Shown: piece by piece, positions 20,748-30,863 of the stretch
How positions within the stretch are numbered: position 1 is the first letter of the stretch
Layout of the letters: every line of letters begins with the position of its first letter
Source of the DNA: Trametes villosa
Lineage: Eukaryota > Basidiomycota > Agaricomycetes > Polyporales > Polyporaceae
Reading direction: 5' to 3'
DNA: 64,000 nucleotides
Assembly: GCA_002964805.2 (NCBI GenBank)
Contig: PUDQ02000045.1
Span: forward strand, 84,844-148,843
The notes under the pieces: model-generated
Told to the model about the DNA's origin: nothing
What the model saw: the letters and a program-made list of their open reading frames with translations, nothing else
Databases searched by the model: none
Made by a program: the position numbers and the translations under genes

Positions 20748-23700
20748 TCAACGCGATTTGGACTTGCGCGGGAGGTGGCGCCAGTCGTCAACGCCCATGA
20801 GGGCGAGATAATCGTCCAACGCCTTTAACTCGTCGCAATGCGCGAGTGGCTCCCAAGTATGCTCCCCCGTCGACCAGTGGACGAGGAACTCGATCGATCG
20901 GGCCTTCCACTGGTGTCCGATGATGTCCTCGACGAGCCATTCCTGATCGTCGGGGGTCCCGAAGTCGTAGAACTTCTGGGCCTCCCGACGTGGAAACAGG
21001 GCGTCGTCATTCGCCTCATGGCGGCGCAACAGGGACGAGTGAAACGTAGGGTGGATCTTCCGCTTCACGAGTTCCTCCGGGAGCTCCAGTGTATACGTCG
21101 ACGACTCCGGGTGGGTAGTCGCCACGCGGTATGGGCCGATGTACTTCGGCGCCAGCTTCCTGGCACGCCCCTTGGGTAGTGTCAGGTTCTTGGTGGACAA
21201 GTACACCAGGTCACCTTCGGCGAAGGGAGACCGCTCGTCAGTACGTCGGCGATTCGCATAGTGGGTCATGGCCACGCGCGACTCGATGAGCGCGTCGTGA
21301 GCCATCTCCAAGTTAAGCCGAGCCTTGTTCACAAACGCCTCCACCCCCGGGTACCCCGAGGCTTCTTCACTGAACTTGGTCATGCGAGGCATGTATCCAT
21401 AGTTCAGTTCGAAGGGCGCGAATCCCGTGGATGAGCTCACGCTAGAGTTTATCGCAAACTCTACCATGGGCAGCCGGTCTACCCAATCTAACTGGTCCGC
21501 GTTCACCACGGATCGAAGAATTTGGGTGACGTTCCGGATGGCCCGCTCCAACGCGCCATCTGTCTGGGGGTGGAAAGCCGTCGACATCAGGAGCTTGGTC
21601 CCCAATTGTCGGTGAACCTCCTTCCAGAAGATGGAGGTGAACTTGGAATCCCTATCTGACACTATAGTGTCCGGAAGTCCGTGTAGCCTAACGACGTCAC
21701 GTACATAGTACGAGGCGACCTGGGCAGCGGTGTCCGTCACCTTGCAGGGGATCAGGTGCACCATGCTGGTCAGCCGGCAAATGACGACCAGCATGTAGTT
21801 GAACCCGTGAGCGTCGGGGAATGGACCCACAAAGTCCATGCCCATTGACTGCCACGGAAACATCGGAATAGGCATCGTATGTAGCAGGCCCGCTGGCGGC
21901 GCGTTGACGCTCTTGGACATCTGACAGGCTCCGCACGAAGTGCAGAACTTGTCTATGTCCTTGGTCATACGTGGCCACCAGAACCATCGGCGAACATATT
22001 CCGCAGTCTTTTGGCTACCCAGATGGCCTATGATGGTGTGAGCGTGATCGATGATCATCCCCGTAATTCTACGCCGGCGTAGAAGTCCATGGGGCACACA
22101 CACGACCTTGTGGCCGAAGCGAGTCGTCACATATAGGAGGCCATCCTTCATAGCGAATGAGGGGTACGCGCCCAGGTTGGCCACGACCTTTCCAAAGGTG
22201 CGGTCATCCTGGTACGCGGCCTTCATCGCCTTCTCCATGCCGTCGAACTCGCCCAGTACCCCCGCACGCGGAGGACCATCCTGGAGCGCGTCAGCGACTT
22301 GGATAGTAGCAGTGACTCCCTCCGGTGGAGGGGGAACCCAAGCGGTGGCCATTTCAGCCGCTTCCCGCTCCCTATCTTCGACAACCTGTCGAAGGGCGCG
22401 CAGCGCCACGCCTTCCACTTCCCGCGCGATCTCGTCCATGCGGACGTTCGGCAAGTCCTCCATGGTCGGGTCCAGTCTCACGTCCGCGTTGACTATGTCA
22501 TGCGCCGGGCGGAGAATGTCCGGCGGGTCGCTCTCGTAATAGCGGGAGAGGCAGTCTGCCACCTTGTTTTCCACACCCGGCACATGTTCGACGTCGTAGT
22601 CGAATCGAGACATATACTCTTCCCATCGGATGAGTCGTCCCGAGTTCGTATCTCGACGCACTCGTTTCATCGTGGTCAGTGCCTCATGGTCCGTGACTAC
22701 CATGAATCGACGGCCCAGTAGGCGATCCTCCCACTTGAGGAGTGCCTCGATGACGCCCAGAGCCTCCTGCTCGTAGGTCGGGTATGACCTCTGAGCTGAG
22801 CTGAACTTCTTCGACATAAACCCCGCAGGACGGCACGTCTTCCAGTCGGGCCCCTGACCATACACCGCGCCCACGCCAAACATGGATGCGTCCGTGATCA
22901 CCCATATGGTATCCGGACACGCAGGGTCAATCGGCTTGAGTATGGGGGACCGACACGCTAGCGCCTTAATCCGGTCCAGACATGTCTGGTGGAGCGGGCG
23001 CCAGTGAAACGGTTGCCCATTGCGGCCAATACTCTCCAAAGGAGAGGTGTATGCCGATAGGTCGGGCAGGAAATGGGCGAGGTACTGGACTAGCCCCAGG
23101 AATCGGAGGACTTCGTCCTTGGACTTCATGGGGGGCCAGTCCCGTATCTTCGCCATCTTATCCGAGTCAGCATGGAGCCCCTCGGCATCTATGAGATGTC
23201 CCAGGCAGTCCATGCGATCCGAATATAGATCAAGCTTCGAGCGACTCAAATAGAGCTTTTGCTCTCTGAGTCGGTCGAATACCAGGCGTAAATGTTCCTC
23301 GTGCTCGGCGATGCTGCGAGAGAACATGAAGATGTCGTCCAGATATACATGGACGAATACTCCAATATAGTCTCGGAATATCCATGTCATCAGGCGTTGG
23401 AACGTGCCGGGCGCGTTACAGTCGCCCTGTTGCATGACATGCGAGACCGCCGTCCCGAAGATAGTGGAAAATGCCGTTTTCCAGACATCTTCTACCTCGA
23501 TGCGGATTTGCTCATAAGCGTCCGACATATCGATCTTCGATCGGAACGGGGCGCGAGCCACATCCTGCCGGATATTATCCTGGTCAGGGAATGGGGTCAC
23601 GTCCTTGTACGTGTTGTCATTACGCTGCCTCGCATCGACCACTGTCCGAAGCTTGCCGTTCTTCTTGAGAACGCAAAGCAACGGTGCAGCCTGATTGGCG

Positions 23701-24464
23701 GGGCGCATCTCCCACCACCCAGCCGCAATATATCTATCCATTTTCTCCTTTAGTTCCCCACGCATAGCGTCGGGACAGCGAGGGTGATGGTAGTTATACC
23801 GGTGGGCCTCATCTATGATGGGTATCCTGTGGTTGATCTCTCGCATAGGGGGTAGTTCAAGAGGGATAGGACCGACTAAGTCGTCCACCTTCTTGATCCA
23901 CTCACCCCTAAGGTGCGGGATCACTTCCGGCGGTTTGAGAAACTGCCTCTCGGGCATGTCCTCGAGGTAGCGAGTCACTTCATCGAATAGGAAGTCGTTG
24001 AGACCGTAGCGATCCTCATTACCGTACTTATCACGCTTGATGCGAGATGAGTGTAGAAGGATGGGGTCGCGACTGGTCAATTCCGGCATGTCGGGTGGAT
24101 TCCGCTTATCGCGGTTCCACTTATGCTTGTACCGGCGCGGTAGTTCACTGTCCTCCGGATACACCAACTGAATAACTCGTGGGACATGTCCCGAGCGTTC
24201 CAGTGGCGGTTCCGGGGGATCAGGGGCAGTATCGTCACCTGTCGGAGCGGTATCGCATCGCTCCGGAGAGGGACCAACAGGGTTCTCTCCGGCACTCAAG
24301 TTTTCGGGGAAGCGGTCGGGAGGATGAGTAACCCCTAGGGGGTCGTCATCCGTCTCACGACTCTCCTTCCGTTTTCGTATTTCTTCAACAACGTATGGGA
24401 GATGACCGTCGAGTACCTCTGCAGGGACTCGAGCGGCCTCACCCTCGTCCTCAACGACTTCCAT
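20748..24464 (-). CDS. pol: chromovirus Pol: reverse transcriptase, RNase H, integrase, chromodomain
   Basis: The ORF of 1,238 residues is in the same frame as gag-pro, separated by one stop and 23 codons. In order: reverse transcriptase (KIDMSDAYEQI, then the catalytic YLDDIF near residue 375); Ty3-type RNase H (ITDAS near 521, SYPTYEQEALGVIEAL, TDHEAL); the integrase HHCC zinc finger (HTIIGHLG ... CTSCGACQ near 808-845); the integrase DDE core (MGMDFVGPF near 875, VSDRDSKFTS near 936, then the Glu in DGALERAIRN); and a C-terminal chromodomain (near 1178-1230, with EWLVEDIIGHQW, FLVHWSTGEHTWEP). The catalytic residues I could check are present and there is no break. Expression most likely needs readthrough of the gag-pro stop; initiation at the listed ATG is an alternative. 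Confidence 0.93.
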   Translation of the reverse strand: MEVVEDEGEAARVPAEVLDGHLPYVVEEIRKRKESRETDDDPLGVTHPPDRFPENLSAGENPVGPSPERCDTAPTGDDTAPDPPEPPLERSGHVPRVIQLVYPEDSELPRRYKHKWNRDKRNPPDMPELTSRDPILLHSSRIKRDKYGNEDRYGLNDFLFDEVTRYLEDMPERQFLKPPEVIPHLRGEWIKKVDDLVGPIPLELPPMREINHRIPIIDEAHRYNYHHPRCPDAMRGELKEKMDRYIAAGWWEMRPANQAAPLLCVLKKNGKLRTVVDARQRNDNTYKDVTPFPDQDNIRQDVARAPFRSKIDMSDAYEQIRIEVEDVWKTAFSTIFGTAVSHVMQQGDCNAPGTFQRLMTWIFRDYIGVFVHVYLDDIFMFSRSIAEHEEHLRLVFDRLREQKLYLSRSKLDLYSDRMDCLGHLIDAEGLHADSDKMAKIRDWPPMKSKDEVLRFLGLVQYLAHFLPDLSAYTSPLESIGRNGQPFHWRPLHQTCLDRIKALACRSPILKPIDPACPDTIWVITDASMFGVGAVYGQGPDWKTCRPAGFMSKKFSSAQRSYPTYEQEALGVIEALLKWEDRLLGRRFMVVTDHEALTTMKRVRRDTNSGRLIRWEEYMSRFDYDVEHVPGVENKVADCLSRYYESDPPDILRPAHDIVNADVRLDPTMEDLPNVRMDEIAREVEGVALRALRQVVEDREREAAEMATAWVPPPPEGVTATIQVADALQDGPPRAGVLGEFDGMEKAMKAAYQDDRTFGKVVANLGAYPSFAMKDGLLYVTTRFGHKVVCVPHGLLRRRRITGMIIDHAHTIIGHLGSQKTAEYVRRWFWWPRMTKDIDKFCTSCGACQMSKSVNAPPAGLLHTMPIPMFPWQSMGMDFVGPFPDAHGFNYMLVVICRLTSMVHLIPCKVTDTAAQVASYYVRDVVRLHGLPDTIVSDRDSKFTSIFWKEVHRQLGTKLLMSTAFHPQTDGALERAIRNVTQILRSVVNADQLDWVDRLPMVEFAINSSVSSSTGFAPFELNYGYMPRMTKFSEEASGYPGVEAFVNKARLNLEMAHDALIESRVAMTHYANRRRTDERSPFAEGDLVYLSTKNLTLPKGRARKLAPKYIGPYRVATTHPESSTYTLELPEELVKRKIHPTFHSSLLRRHEANDDALFPRREAQKFYDFGTPDDQEWLVEDIIGHQWKARSIEFLVHWSTGEHTWEPLAHCDELKALDDYLALMGVDDWRHLPRKSKSR

Positions 24465-24530
24465 CGTAGGCTGGCGGTAAGATCCCGCGATCTTGCCCCA
24501 CTGGTCTGTGACCGTCGGCTTCGAACCGGC

Positions 24531-24536
24531 TAGTCA
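24531..24536 (-). promoter_or_regulatory. stop-codon readthrough context UGA CUA between gag-pro and pol
   Basis: On the minus strand the gag-pro ORF ends ACC GCA TGA CTA GCC. The next 23 codons are open and in frame with the pol ATG at 24,464. UGA followed by CUA(G) is the best-known leaky stop context of eukaryotes, used for example by alphaviruses and by several cellular readthrough genes. This would make a Gag-Pro-Pol fusion at low level. Confidence 0.65.
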
Positions 24537-27500
24537 TGCGGTCGGCGACTTGCCTCGCTTAGTCCCAGACGCTTTCGAAGCACGCCTGCGGGCGCGGAAT
24601 TCCTCATCGACCGGGAAAGAGAAGGCGGGCACTGTGTGTCCCCCGACTCTGACCGCTCGTTTCTCGAAATCGAGAGATATTCCGTGTCGGTTCATGAACG
24701 GCGTTCCTATGACGCAGTCGTAGCGATCTAGGTTGACTATGTCGAAGTACATAGTCTCCTGAATATCACCCAGCTGTATGGGTACCCATGTGCCGTAGTT
24801 GATCTTCGATCGACTACCAGCACATCCCAACTGGAGAGTGATCTGATCCTCTAGTTTCACCGGTTTCGCTCCAGAGATGTGCGCAAACTCCGGTGATACT
24901 GAGTCAGTGGTGCTTCCTGAGTCGAACAACGTGTAGGCCAGTAGCCCATTGACGTTGATCTGCGCGCATAATGCGGCTTGGATAGCCTTATCCCTCTTCG
25001 GCTGCGCCGAATCGGGAGTGGACTCCTTTCGCCGCACTGCCGAGCTGTGTTCCACACGGCCAGCCCGCAGCTCTAGTACGATTTCATCGTCGTCGTCGTT
25101 CATCGGTCGCATCGCCATGGCGTGGACGGTATTGTCGTCACTATCATCGACTACTCGCATCGCCATGGCGCGCTCTACTTCCGACTCTCCCCCTTCCGAT
25201 GAAGGAGTACTCGGACGAGGCACCTCGTCCTCACTGTCGTAAGCCGAGCCGCCCCACTTATCCCCGGCCCCGTCGTCCTCTACACGCTGAGCGTGGAATC
25301 GGGCCTTCGGGGGTCGGTCAGGCTTCGGTTTGCCAAACTGCGGACACGTCGGATCGTTCTGGTAATGTCCCGTTTGGCCGCACGCAAAGCACGCATTGCC
25401 TTCGGGTCGCGTGCGACTTTGACCCCCGGTCGCAGCCGGAGTCGGAGGCCTCTGGTCGAGACTTCGAAACTTCGACCCGCCTTGTCGTTCACGCGACACC
25501 GCGCGCGGGGCGCGCGAGTCCTGCGTGTCGCGGGGCTTGTCCTTCGTGGCCTTACCAGTCGTCGGCGCAGCCGACGCACCTGGCTTGGTGTCACGATGCT
25601 CGCGTTTGCGCACCCGACTGAGGGCTTGCTCGATCTGACGCACGTTCGTAACTATCTCATCCAACGAGCACTGCTCGGGATTGATATTACGATCGATTGT
25701 TAAGATGCGATAAGTCTCCTGGGGGAGCCCATCGACGAGCTTCAGGCGCAACGCGTAGTCGGTCGGGGCTTCAACCATTCGCGAAGCGAACTTCATCATT
25801 TCCGCATAGAACGAATCGATACCTTCGTTCGAGCGGTATCGCACTTGCTCGAAATCATGCGTTGCTTTCGCCGCCGAGCTCGAATGCACGAACCGGCGGT
25901 GCATCGCACATATCGTCTCCGTGAACGTAGGCTGGTAGCCGAGCATCGGGTTGTCGATACACTGCGAGAACCACTCTTCGGCATGAGCCTTGAGCAGTGG
26001 ACGCATGTAATACACCCGGGTATGGTCCGTCTCTCTACCGCATATGTTGTAGGCCCTCAGCCAAGTGAGGTAGCCGTCCAACCAGTTGTAGAAGACGTCG
26101 TGATCATTCTCCCCGGCGTATTTGCCGGGTGAATCAATTTTTGGCTGTTTCACCCCATCGGGGAGCGGTGGTAGCCTACGGCCCACCTTGAACGCTATAT
26201 TGTTGCACAACTGCTTCAACATAACATCGCGGTGGCCCTCATGATCCATCAGTGGCCCGTTCATGCTCGCCAGCGGCATCGCCACTGATACCGGCATGAT
26301 TGGGTCCTGCTCCGTGTACGGCGCCGTATTGGGTGGATACGCCGAAAACGTCCGCCCTCCCCCGGGAGCGTGACTGTATGGTCCCGACTCACCTGGGACC
26401 CGGAATGCCTTTGGCTTCGGCCCAGTGGTGATTGGGGGCGGAGAATCATCGTATTCCTCGCGTGGATGTGCTCTACGTGCTCGTTGCTGAGCAAAACGGA
26501 CAGTCTCGATAGCTTCGGCCACGTTGGGTTCCAACGCCGATTGCACTCGAGCGGCCCGCCGAGCGTCCGCGTCCATTCTACGATTGTACTCGTCGATGTC
26601 CTCCTCCTGTCGGCGGGGACTAGTCCCATGAGACGGCAGGTGGGGGGGCGCATCCCTCGAGTAACGCTCACTATCGTAGCGGCTATGGGACTTAGGAAGC
26701 GAATGTTCGTGCGACCGCTGTGCGGAGCTTCGCGTTCGATCCTGGCCCTGATGTGAACCACTCTGGGTACCCCGCTGCGAAGGGTGCTCAGATTCCGATG
26801 GATCCGAGAACCCTGCTGCCGGTGGTCTAGGAGGCAGAGGCGGTCCCCCACCACCGCCGGCTCCGGTCATCGCGTGCTCGATCACGGGCTGGGGGGGTAG
26901 AGCTGATCCTCTCCGGCTGCCAGAGTGGAACGTCGCTGCGGGGGGAGTGGACGTCGCCAAGGGCGCAGTTATCCACTCCCGAGTATGCGCTAGTCCGCGA
27001 TCGACGTCAAGTAACAGACGAGCACTGTCGTCTATCACCCGGTTCATGCGGGATCGCATAGCCAGGACTTCGTCCGCGAACTCCTGCACTACAGTCTGGC
27101 CTTTTACGGCCATGGCGTCGATCTCCGCCGCGTTAGTGCGGAGCTGTTGGTTACGAGCCAGCACCTGTTGTCTTAACGACTCCTGCTGTTGCTGTAGGAC
27201 ACGCATGGAGTCCGATACAGTTCGGCTGGCAATGCCAGTCACCGTAGGGTCGTCGTACACCATCTGGGATTCCATTTGCCCCCTAACTCCAGGGGCGTAG
27301 ATGGATTCCAATATGGTAGTCTGGTTCTGTGGAGCCATCCCCGCAGTATCCGTAGCCGTTGGTCTCGGCATCGCCGGGTACCGGTACGGATCGCTGGATA
27401 TGCTACTGGGCATCGCCGTCCACCCCGACACTCCTGGGTTGGGAATGCGAGGCGTGGGTTGCGCCGGTGCACTATGTCTGCCCGTGACCTCGTCCTGTCG

Positions 27501-27992
27501 AGGTCGGACTCCGAACGGGTCGGCCGCCAATGGCGGTAGATCTCCGAGGGTAGAGAAATTCCCTATCCTCTGGCGCGTTTGCGCAGAGGAATGGAATACC
27601 ATCCCGTCCCACTCGACTCCACCTCGAGGGGAAGGGCTAGGAGGAGAGACGCGCACTCCCTGCCCTGCAGTGTTTCCAGCTGGATGATTAGGGGGCAATG
27701 CCACTCCTATCCCACTGGTTTCGTTGTACTCGCTCTCACGGTTGGAAGGGTAGCCATCAATTCTGATGGTTCCTCCACTGTCCGAGTGCGCGGTAGTAAA
27801 TGTCTCGTTACCCGAGCTGAGCGCGGCCGTCTGGTGCTGTGCTCCAGATGTCCCGGCCATGCTCGGGTCTCCGTACGGCGGTACCGTCGACTGGTCTCCG
27901 GAGGAGTGGCCGCGATCTTGCGATCTCGGCATCCGCCTATCCGAAGACTCGACATCTTCCTGTGAAGATGATTGACGTACCGAGGGATCCAT
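24534..27992 (-). CDS. gag: chromovirus Gag-Pro
   Basis: The ORF of 1,152 residues starts MDPSVRQSSSQEDV near the 5' LTR. The first 600 residues are low in complexity, with one helical stretch near 270-320. The retrotransposon Gag domain lies at about 630-790 (FYNWLDGYLTWLRAYN, the EQVRYRSNEGIDSFYAEM block). A zinc knuckle follows at about 867-883 (CFACGQTGHYQNDPTC), with six residues instead of four between His and the last Cys. The aspartic protease is near 1010-1130, with an active-site LFDSGST, then ILE-like core strands and CVIGTPFMNRHGISLDF. Gag packages the RNA and forms the particle; the protease cuts the polyprotein. The N-terminal part is unusually long for a Ty3-type Gag. Confidence 0.9.
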   Translation of the reverse strand: MDPSVRQSSSQEDVESSDRRMPRSQDRGHSSGDQSTVPPYGDPSMAGTSGAQHQTAALSSGNETFTTAHSDSGGTIRIDGYPSNRESEYNETSGIGVALPPNHPAGNTAGQGVRVSPPSPSPRGGVEWDGMVFHSSAQTRQRIGNFSTLGDLPPLAADPFGVRPRQDEVTGRHSAPAQPTPRIPNPGVSGWTAMPSSISSDPYRYPAMPRPTATDTAGMAPQNQTTILESIYAPGVRGQMESQMVYDDPTVTGIASRTVSDSMRVLQQQQESLRQQVLARNQQLRTNAAEIDAMAVKGQTVVQEFADEVLAMRSRMNRVIDDSARLLLDVDRGLAHTREWITAPLATSTPPAATFHSGSRRGSALPPQPVIEHAMTGAGGGGGPPLPPRPPAAGFSDPSESEHPSQRGTQSGSHQGQDRTRSSAQRSHEHSLPKSHSRYDSERYSRDAPPHLPSHGTSPRRQEEDIDEYNRRMDADARRAARVQSALEPNVAEAIETVRFAQQRARRAHPREEYDDSPPPITTGPKPKAFRVPGESGPYSHAPGGGRTFSAYPPNTAPYTEQDPIMPVSVAMPLASMNGPLMDHEGHRDVMLKQLCNNIAFKVGRRLPPLPDGVKQPKIDSPGKYAGENDHDVFYNWLDGYLTWLRAYNICGRETDHTRVYYMRPLLKAHAEEWFSQCIDNPMLGYQPTFTETICAMHRRFVHSSSAAKATHDFEQVRYRSNEGIDSFYAEMMKFASRMVEAPTDYALRLKLVDGLPQETYRILTIDRNINPEQCSLDEIVTNVRQIEQALSRVRKREHRDTKPGASAAPTTGKATKDKPRDTQDSRAPRAVSRERQGGSKFRSLDQRPPTPAATGGQSRTRPEGNACFACGQTGHYQNDPTCPQFGKPKPDRPPKARFHAQRVEDDGAGDKWGGSAYDSEDEVPRPSTPSSEGGESEVERAMAMRVVDDSDDNTVHAMAMRPMNDDDDEIVLELRAGRVEHSSAVRRKESTPDSAQPKRDKAIQAALCAQINVNGLLAYTLFDSGSTTDSVSPEFAHISGAKPVKLEDQITLQLGCAGSRSKINYGTWVPIQLGDIQETMYFDIVNLDRYDCVIGTPFMNRHGISLDFEKRAVRVGGHTVPAFSFPVDEEFRARRRASKASGTKRGKSPTA

Positions 27993-28056
27993 GATGCTTC
28001 ACTTGTGCCTTCGTCGAGCCCTAGCGGTTAGACGAGTCAAGCAGAGTTCAAAAAAA

Positions 28057-28281
28057 TGTAAGAAACTGTAGTCGCCCGTGGCTCAGACCACCAGTGAACT
28101 GGAATGCAGTGTGATAGTCAAGCTAGTAGGCGTGTAGTGTGATACAGGTGAAGCAAACGAGTGTCCGTAATGAGCGATCTCAGGAACTGTATAGTTCCAC
28201 AGCCACGACCCACGGGCGCCTAGCGCCAGACCCCCGGGCGACCCAGTCGCCCGCTGACCCTAACCTAGCCCAGCCCTTACA
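28057..28281 (-). repeat. 5' LTR (225 bp) of the chromovirus
   Basis: Same sequence as the LTR at 17,908-18,132 when read by eye, with TG...CA ends. As the element lies on the minus strand, this is its 5' LTR and should hold the promoter. Confidence 0.93.
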
Positions 28282-28286
28282 GACGG
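28282..28286. repeat. target site duplication GACGG, right copy
   Basis: Matches 17,903-17,907. With one copy removed, exon 2 of the RTC4-like gene reads on in frame. Confidence 0.9.
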
Positions 28287-30863
28287 TCAATTCCTCGCCC
28301 ACGCAGAACACGCCTCCGGATGCTCGAAGTGCCGCCGACACCGCCGCTATCCTAGCAGCGTCTCTTAACCTCTCTACTGACGACCCGGCTCTCTCGGCCA
28401 TTCTGGCCATGCCTTCCGACCGTCTGGACATTCTTCTGAAGACATTGGCCGCCCCACCCGCTTCCACTGCCCACAGCTCGGGGGCGGCATCCTCTACTCC
28501 CGGGCCTTCGGTGGCTTTACAGCCTGCTGCGCCTTCGATGTCAGCCCCGGCTCGCATGGTTGCAGCACCGCAATCCGCGACTGCTAACACAACCTCGCAC
28601 ACCTCTGGGGGACGCCTCGCCCAGCCGATCTCAAACCTGTGGGTAGAGAGAGCTCAGGGCGCCCGGATTGAACCACAGCAGCCCAAGACTATGAAGGCCA
28701 CTATGCAGCTGCTGAAGTCGGACGAAGATCACTCCGTAACCATTGTCATCTGGCACACGGTAAGCCATTCTCTGTCACTATCAGTGCCTTCGCTCATCAT
28801 TCATGCTGGCAGGACGGCGAGGAGCCGCTCACCGTTCAGAAGGTCCTTCCCACCTATCCGCGCCTCCAGGTCATGCAGTTCCCCGAACTCATGAATGCCC
28901 TGAACTTGACTCCCTCGTCGCTTGTACAGCGCTGGGACGTCCCTGAGCGTGGGTGGGTCATGGGAGACTGTCGTACGGTTATGTCTGTCGGTTCCTCCTC
29001 ACGCATTGCGCTTCGCCTGCCGCCGTTGTTGCTGCACAAGTGGGTCGATTGTCGGGGCCTCGACGAGGAGATACAGCGACTCGAGCATCGCAAAAAGCGC
29101 CGTGGGCCCGTTAGTGCTCCGATGTCCCCTCCGCCGAAGGTGCGCAAGCTTGACATGCCCATTGGGCAGCCTACTCTGCCAACCGCCGATCAACCTGAAG
29201 CTGTCAACTTTGGTTCACCTATCCCTACCGCTATCAACACTACACCCACCGCGCCGACTCCGGCGCATACATCAACTGTTGTAGGCTCATCAGACGCCGA
29301 GCCGTCTATGGCGGTGACAGTGCATGACGAGAAGCGACACTGGCCGCGCGAATATTTCGTTGCAGAGGTCGCCGCCGGCTTCGACGAGATGGCAGCGCTC
29401 ACTGGGCAATCACACAACGCCAAGATGCAGTCGGGCAAGCGGAGATTTCTGACAAAGGATGCCGCCTTTCGGAATGTCTTCGGCACCGATAGGAAGCGTA
29501 CGACCTGGAAGGTCAACTGGGCCCTATGGCGCGAGGCATCGCAAGCATTGAAGGCCGAGTTCATTGCCTATGGCATGACGGGCAAACGTGGGCTGTGGCC
29601 AGCTTTCGTAAAAGCACATCGCGCTGGTAGCTCGAAGGGGAAAGGCAGAGCAGTCACGGTGTCCGACTCTGACTCAGACACCGAGTTCGAGGCCGGCGAG
29701 CTCTCTAACTCGGCCGCAACCCGGCCACAGAGCACACTCGCCGCAGCCGACCCCATCTCTCGGTTGTCCCCCTTACAGTCTCCGACAATCTCTGCCCACA
29801 ACGAGCGCGTGATCCTCGCTGCTTCGCAGATCACAGCTCAATCAGCCCCCCTGGATGATGCTGATACATTCGATGCCGACCTCCCACCTCAAACCGAGAA
29901 CTCACGGGCGATGCTGCCGCGCTGTGACTTCTGCGACGAAGTATTGACCTCCGAGCCATCCCTCATCCTCCTTGACATGCGCGTTCACCTGGAGAACCAG
30001 TCGTGGCCCGACCCAATCCTGGAAAATCCCCACCACCGTGCCACAGAACATTGGAGTGTTGCCGAGCGATACTGCCAACAGCACCGCTTCGAGGGCCGTG
30101 TGCTGCCCCTCGCGAGGGAGAAAGGCTGGCCTCGCGAGCTTGAGCTTGATCGTGTATGCGATCGCGTCTTTGCTCTCAAAGATGAGCTCATGGCACTTAT
30201 CCTGGACCCGAGAGGTAATGAGTTCTATGCGCAAGTGCGTAATATCATGCTCGCGGAGAACGGGCTCAGTGGCAAGGAGCGCCGGGAGGAATTGATGGAT
30301 ATGGAGATAGCTGGATAGTGAGTCCTTACGCCGCTCATCCCTGCACCGTCTACTAACTTTTATTATGACATAGTTATGGTGAACAGGGGCACGAACTCGT
30401 CCGGTTCATGCTGCTGCACATGTATCAAGGTATGGATTGCAAGCACATCAGGCCTGTCTCGTTTGAGACCTTCATCGGATGTGTCTTGCTTCCGGAAACG
30501 GTCTTGCGGCTCATCGCTGAAGACCGCAACTGTGACCGCGCAGTTGCTTGGGACATCTATCAGGAGAGTACGGAGTACGGCAACAGGATGTTTGGCGCTG
30601 ATACGGTGCCCGGCGAGTGCATCCCACTCGATCGCGCGCTCCTACGGGCGCAGGAGGTCTTGGGCATCAGCGGCCCACTACCAGTGCATATCAAGGAGGA
30701 GCCCATGGACGTTGAGCTTCCGGTTCGGGCTTGCAGTGGCATGGGCGGCTTTGTTGAAGTGGAGGAGGGCGGGCGTGTGGTACTCTAACTGATAGATTAG
30801 GGATAATGCGAGTCTTGGCAATAGATTGTACTCTCATATACTACATAGAGGCCGCAGGTTCAA

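Larger units (their letters stand above)
17908..28281 (-). mobile_element. intact Ty3 chromovirus, 10,374 bp
   Basis: The element has two 225-bp LTRs that look identical, a 5-bp target duplication (GACGG), and three long ORFs on the minus strand: gag-pro (27,992-24,534), pol (24,464-20,748) and an extra ORF3 (20,380-18,218). A polypurine tract lies beside the 3' LTR. Integrase is followed by a chromodomain, which places it among the chromoviruses. No primer site with the usual TGG start follows the 5' LTR; the leader begins TTTTTTGAACTCTGC on the minus strand, and I found no LTR segment that would pair with it in Tf1-type self-priming. The identical LTRs and open ORFs suggest recent insertion and possible activity. 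Confidence 0.9.
17209..30788 (+). pseudogene. RTC4-like domain protein gene, split by a chromovirus
   Basis: Exons 17209..17361, 17412..17907, 28287..28759, 28813..30317 and 30374..30788 give one open frame of 1,013 residues if the retrotransposon at 17,908-28,281 and one copy of its 5-bp duplication are skipped. The N-terminus has a CEKCGG...CHW cysteine-rich region; the middle is low in complexity; the segment with HWPREYFVAEVAAGFDEM and GLWPAFVKAHR is typical of mushroom RTC4 proteins. The C-terminal RTC4 domain (about residues 740-980) shows CDFC, CQQHRFE, KGWP, GYYGEQG, FIGCVLLPE and ESTEYGNRMFG. The domain was named from yeast Rtc4, linked to telomere capping; its biochemical role is not known. 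The element puts a stop in exon 2 after IAQTV, so only about 217 residues can be made unless spliced across. Apart from the insertion no defect is seen. Confidence 0.75.

Noticed and set aside
28139..28758. Separate gene starting inside the right LTR
   Set aside because: The frame is explained as exon 2 of the RTC4-like gene running on after the insertion; the ATG lies in the LTR.
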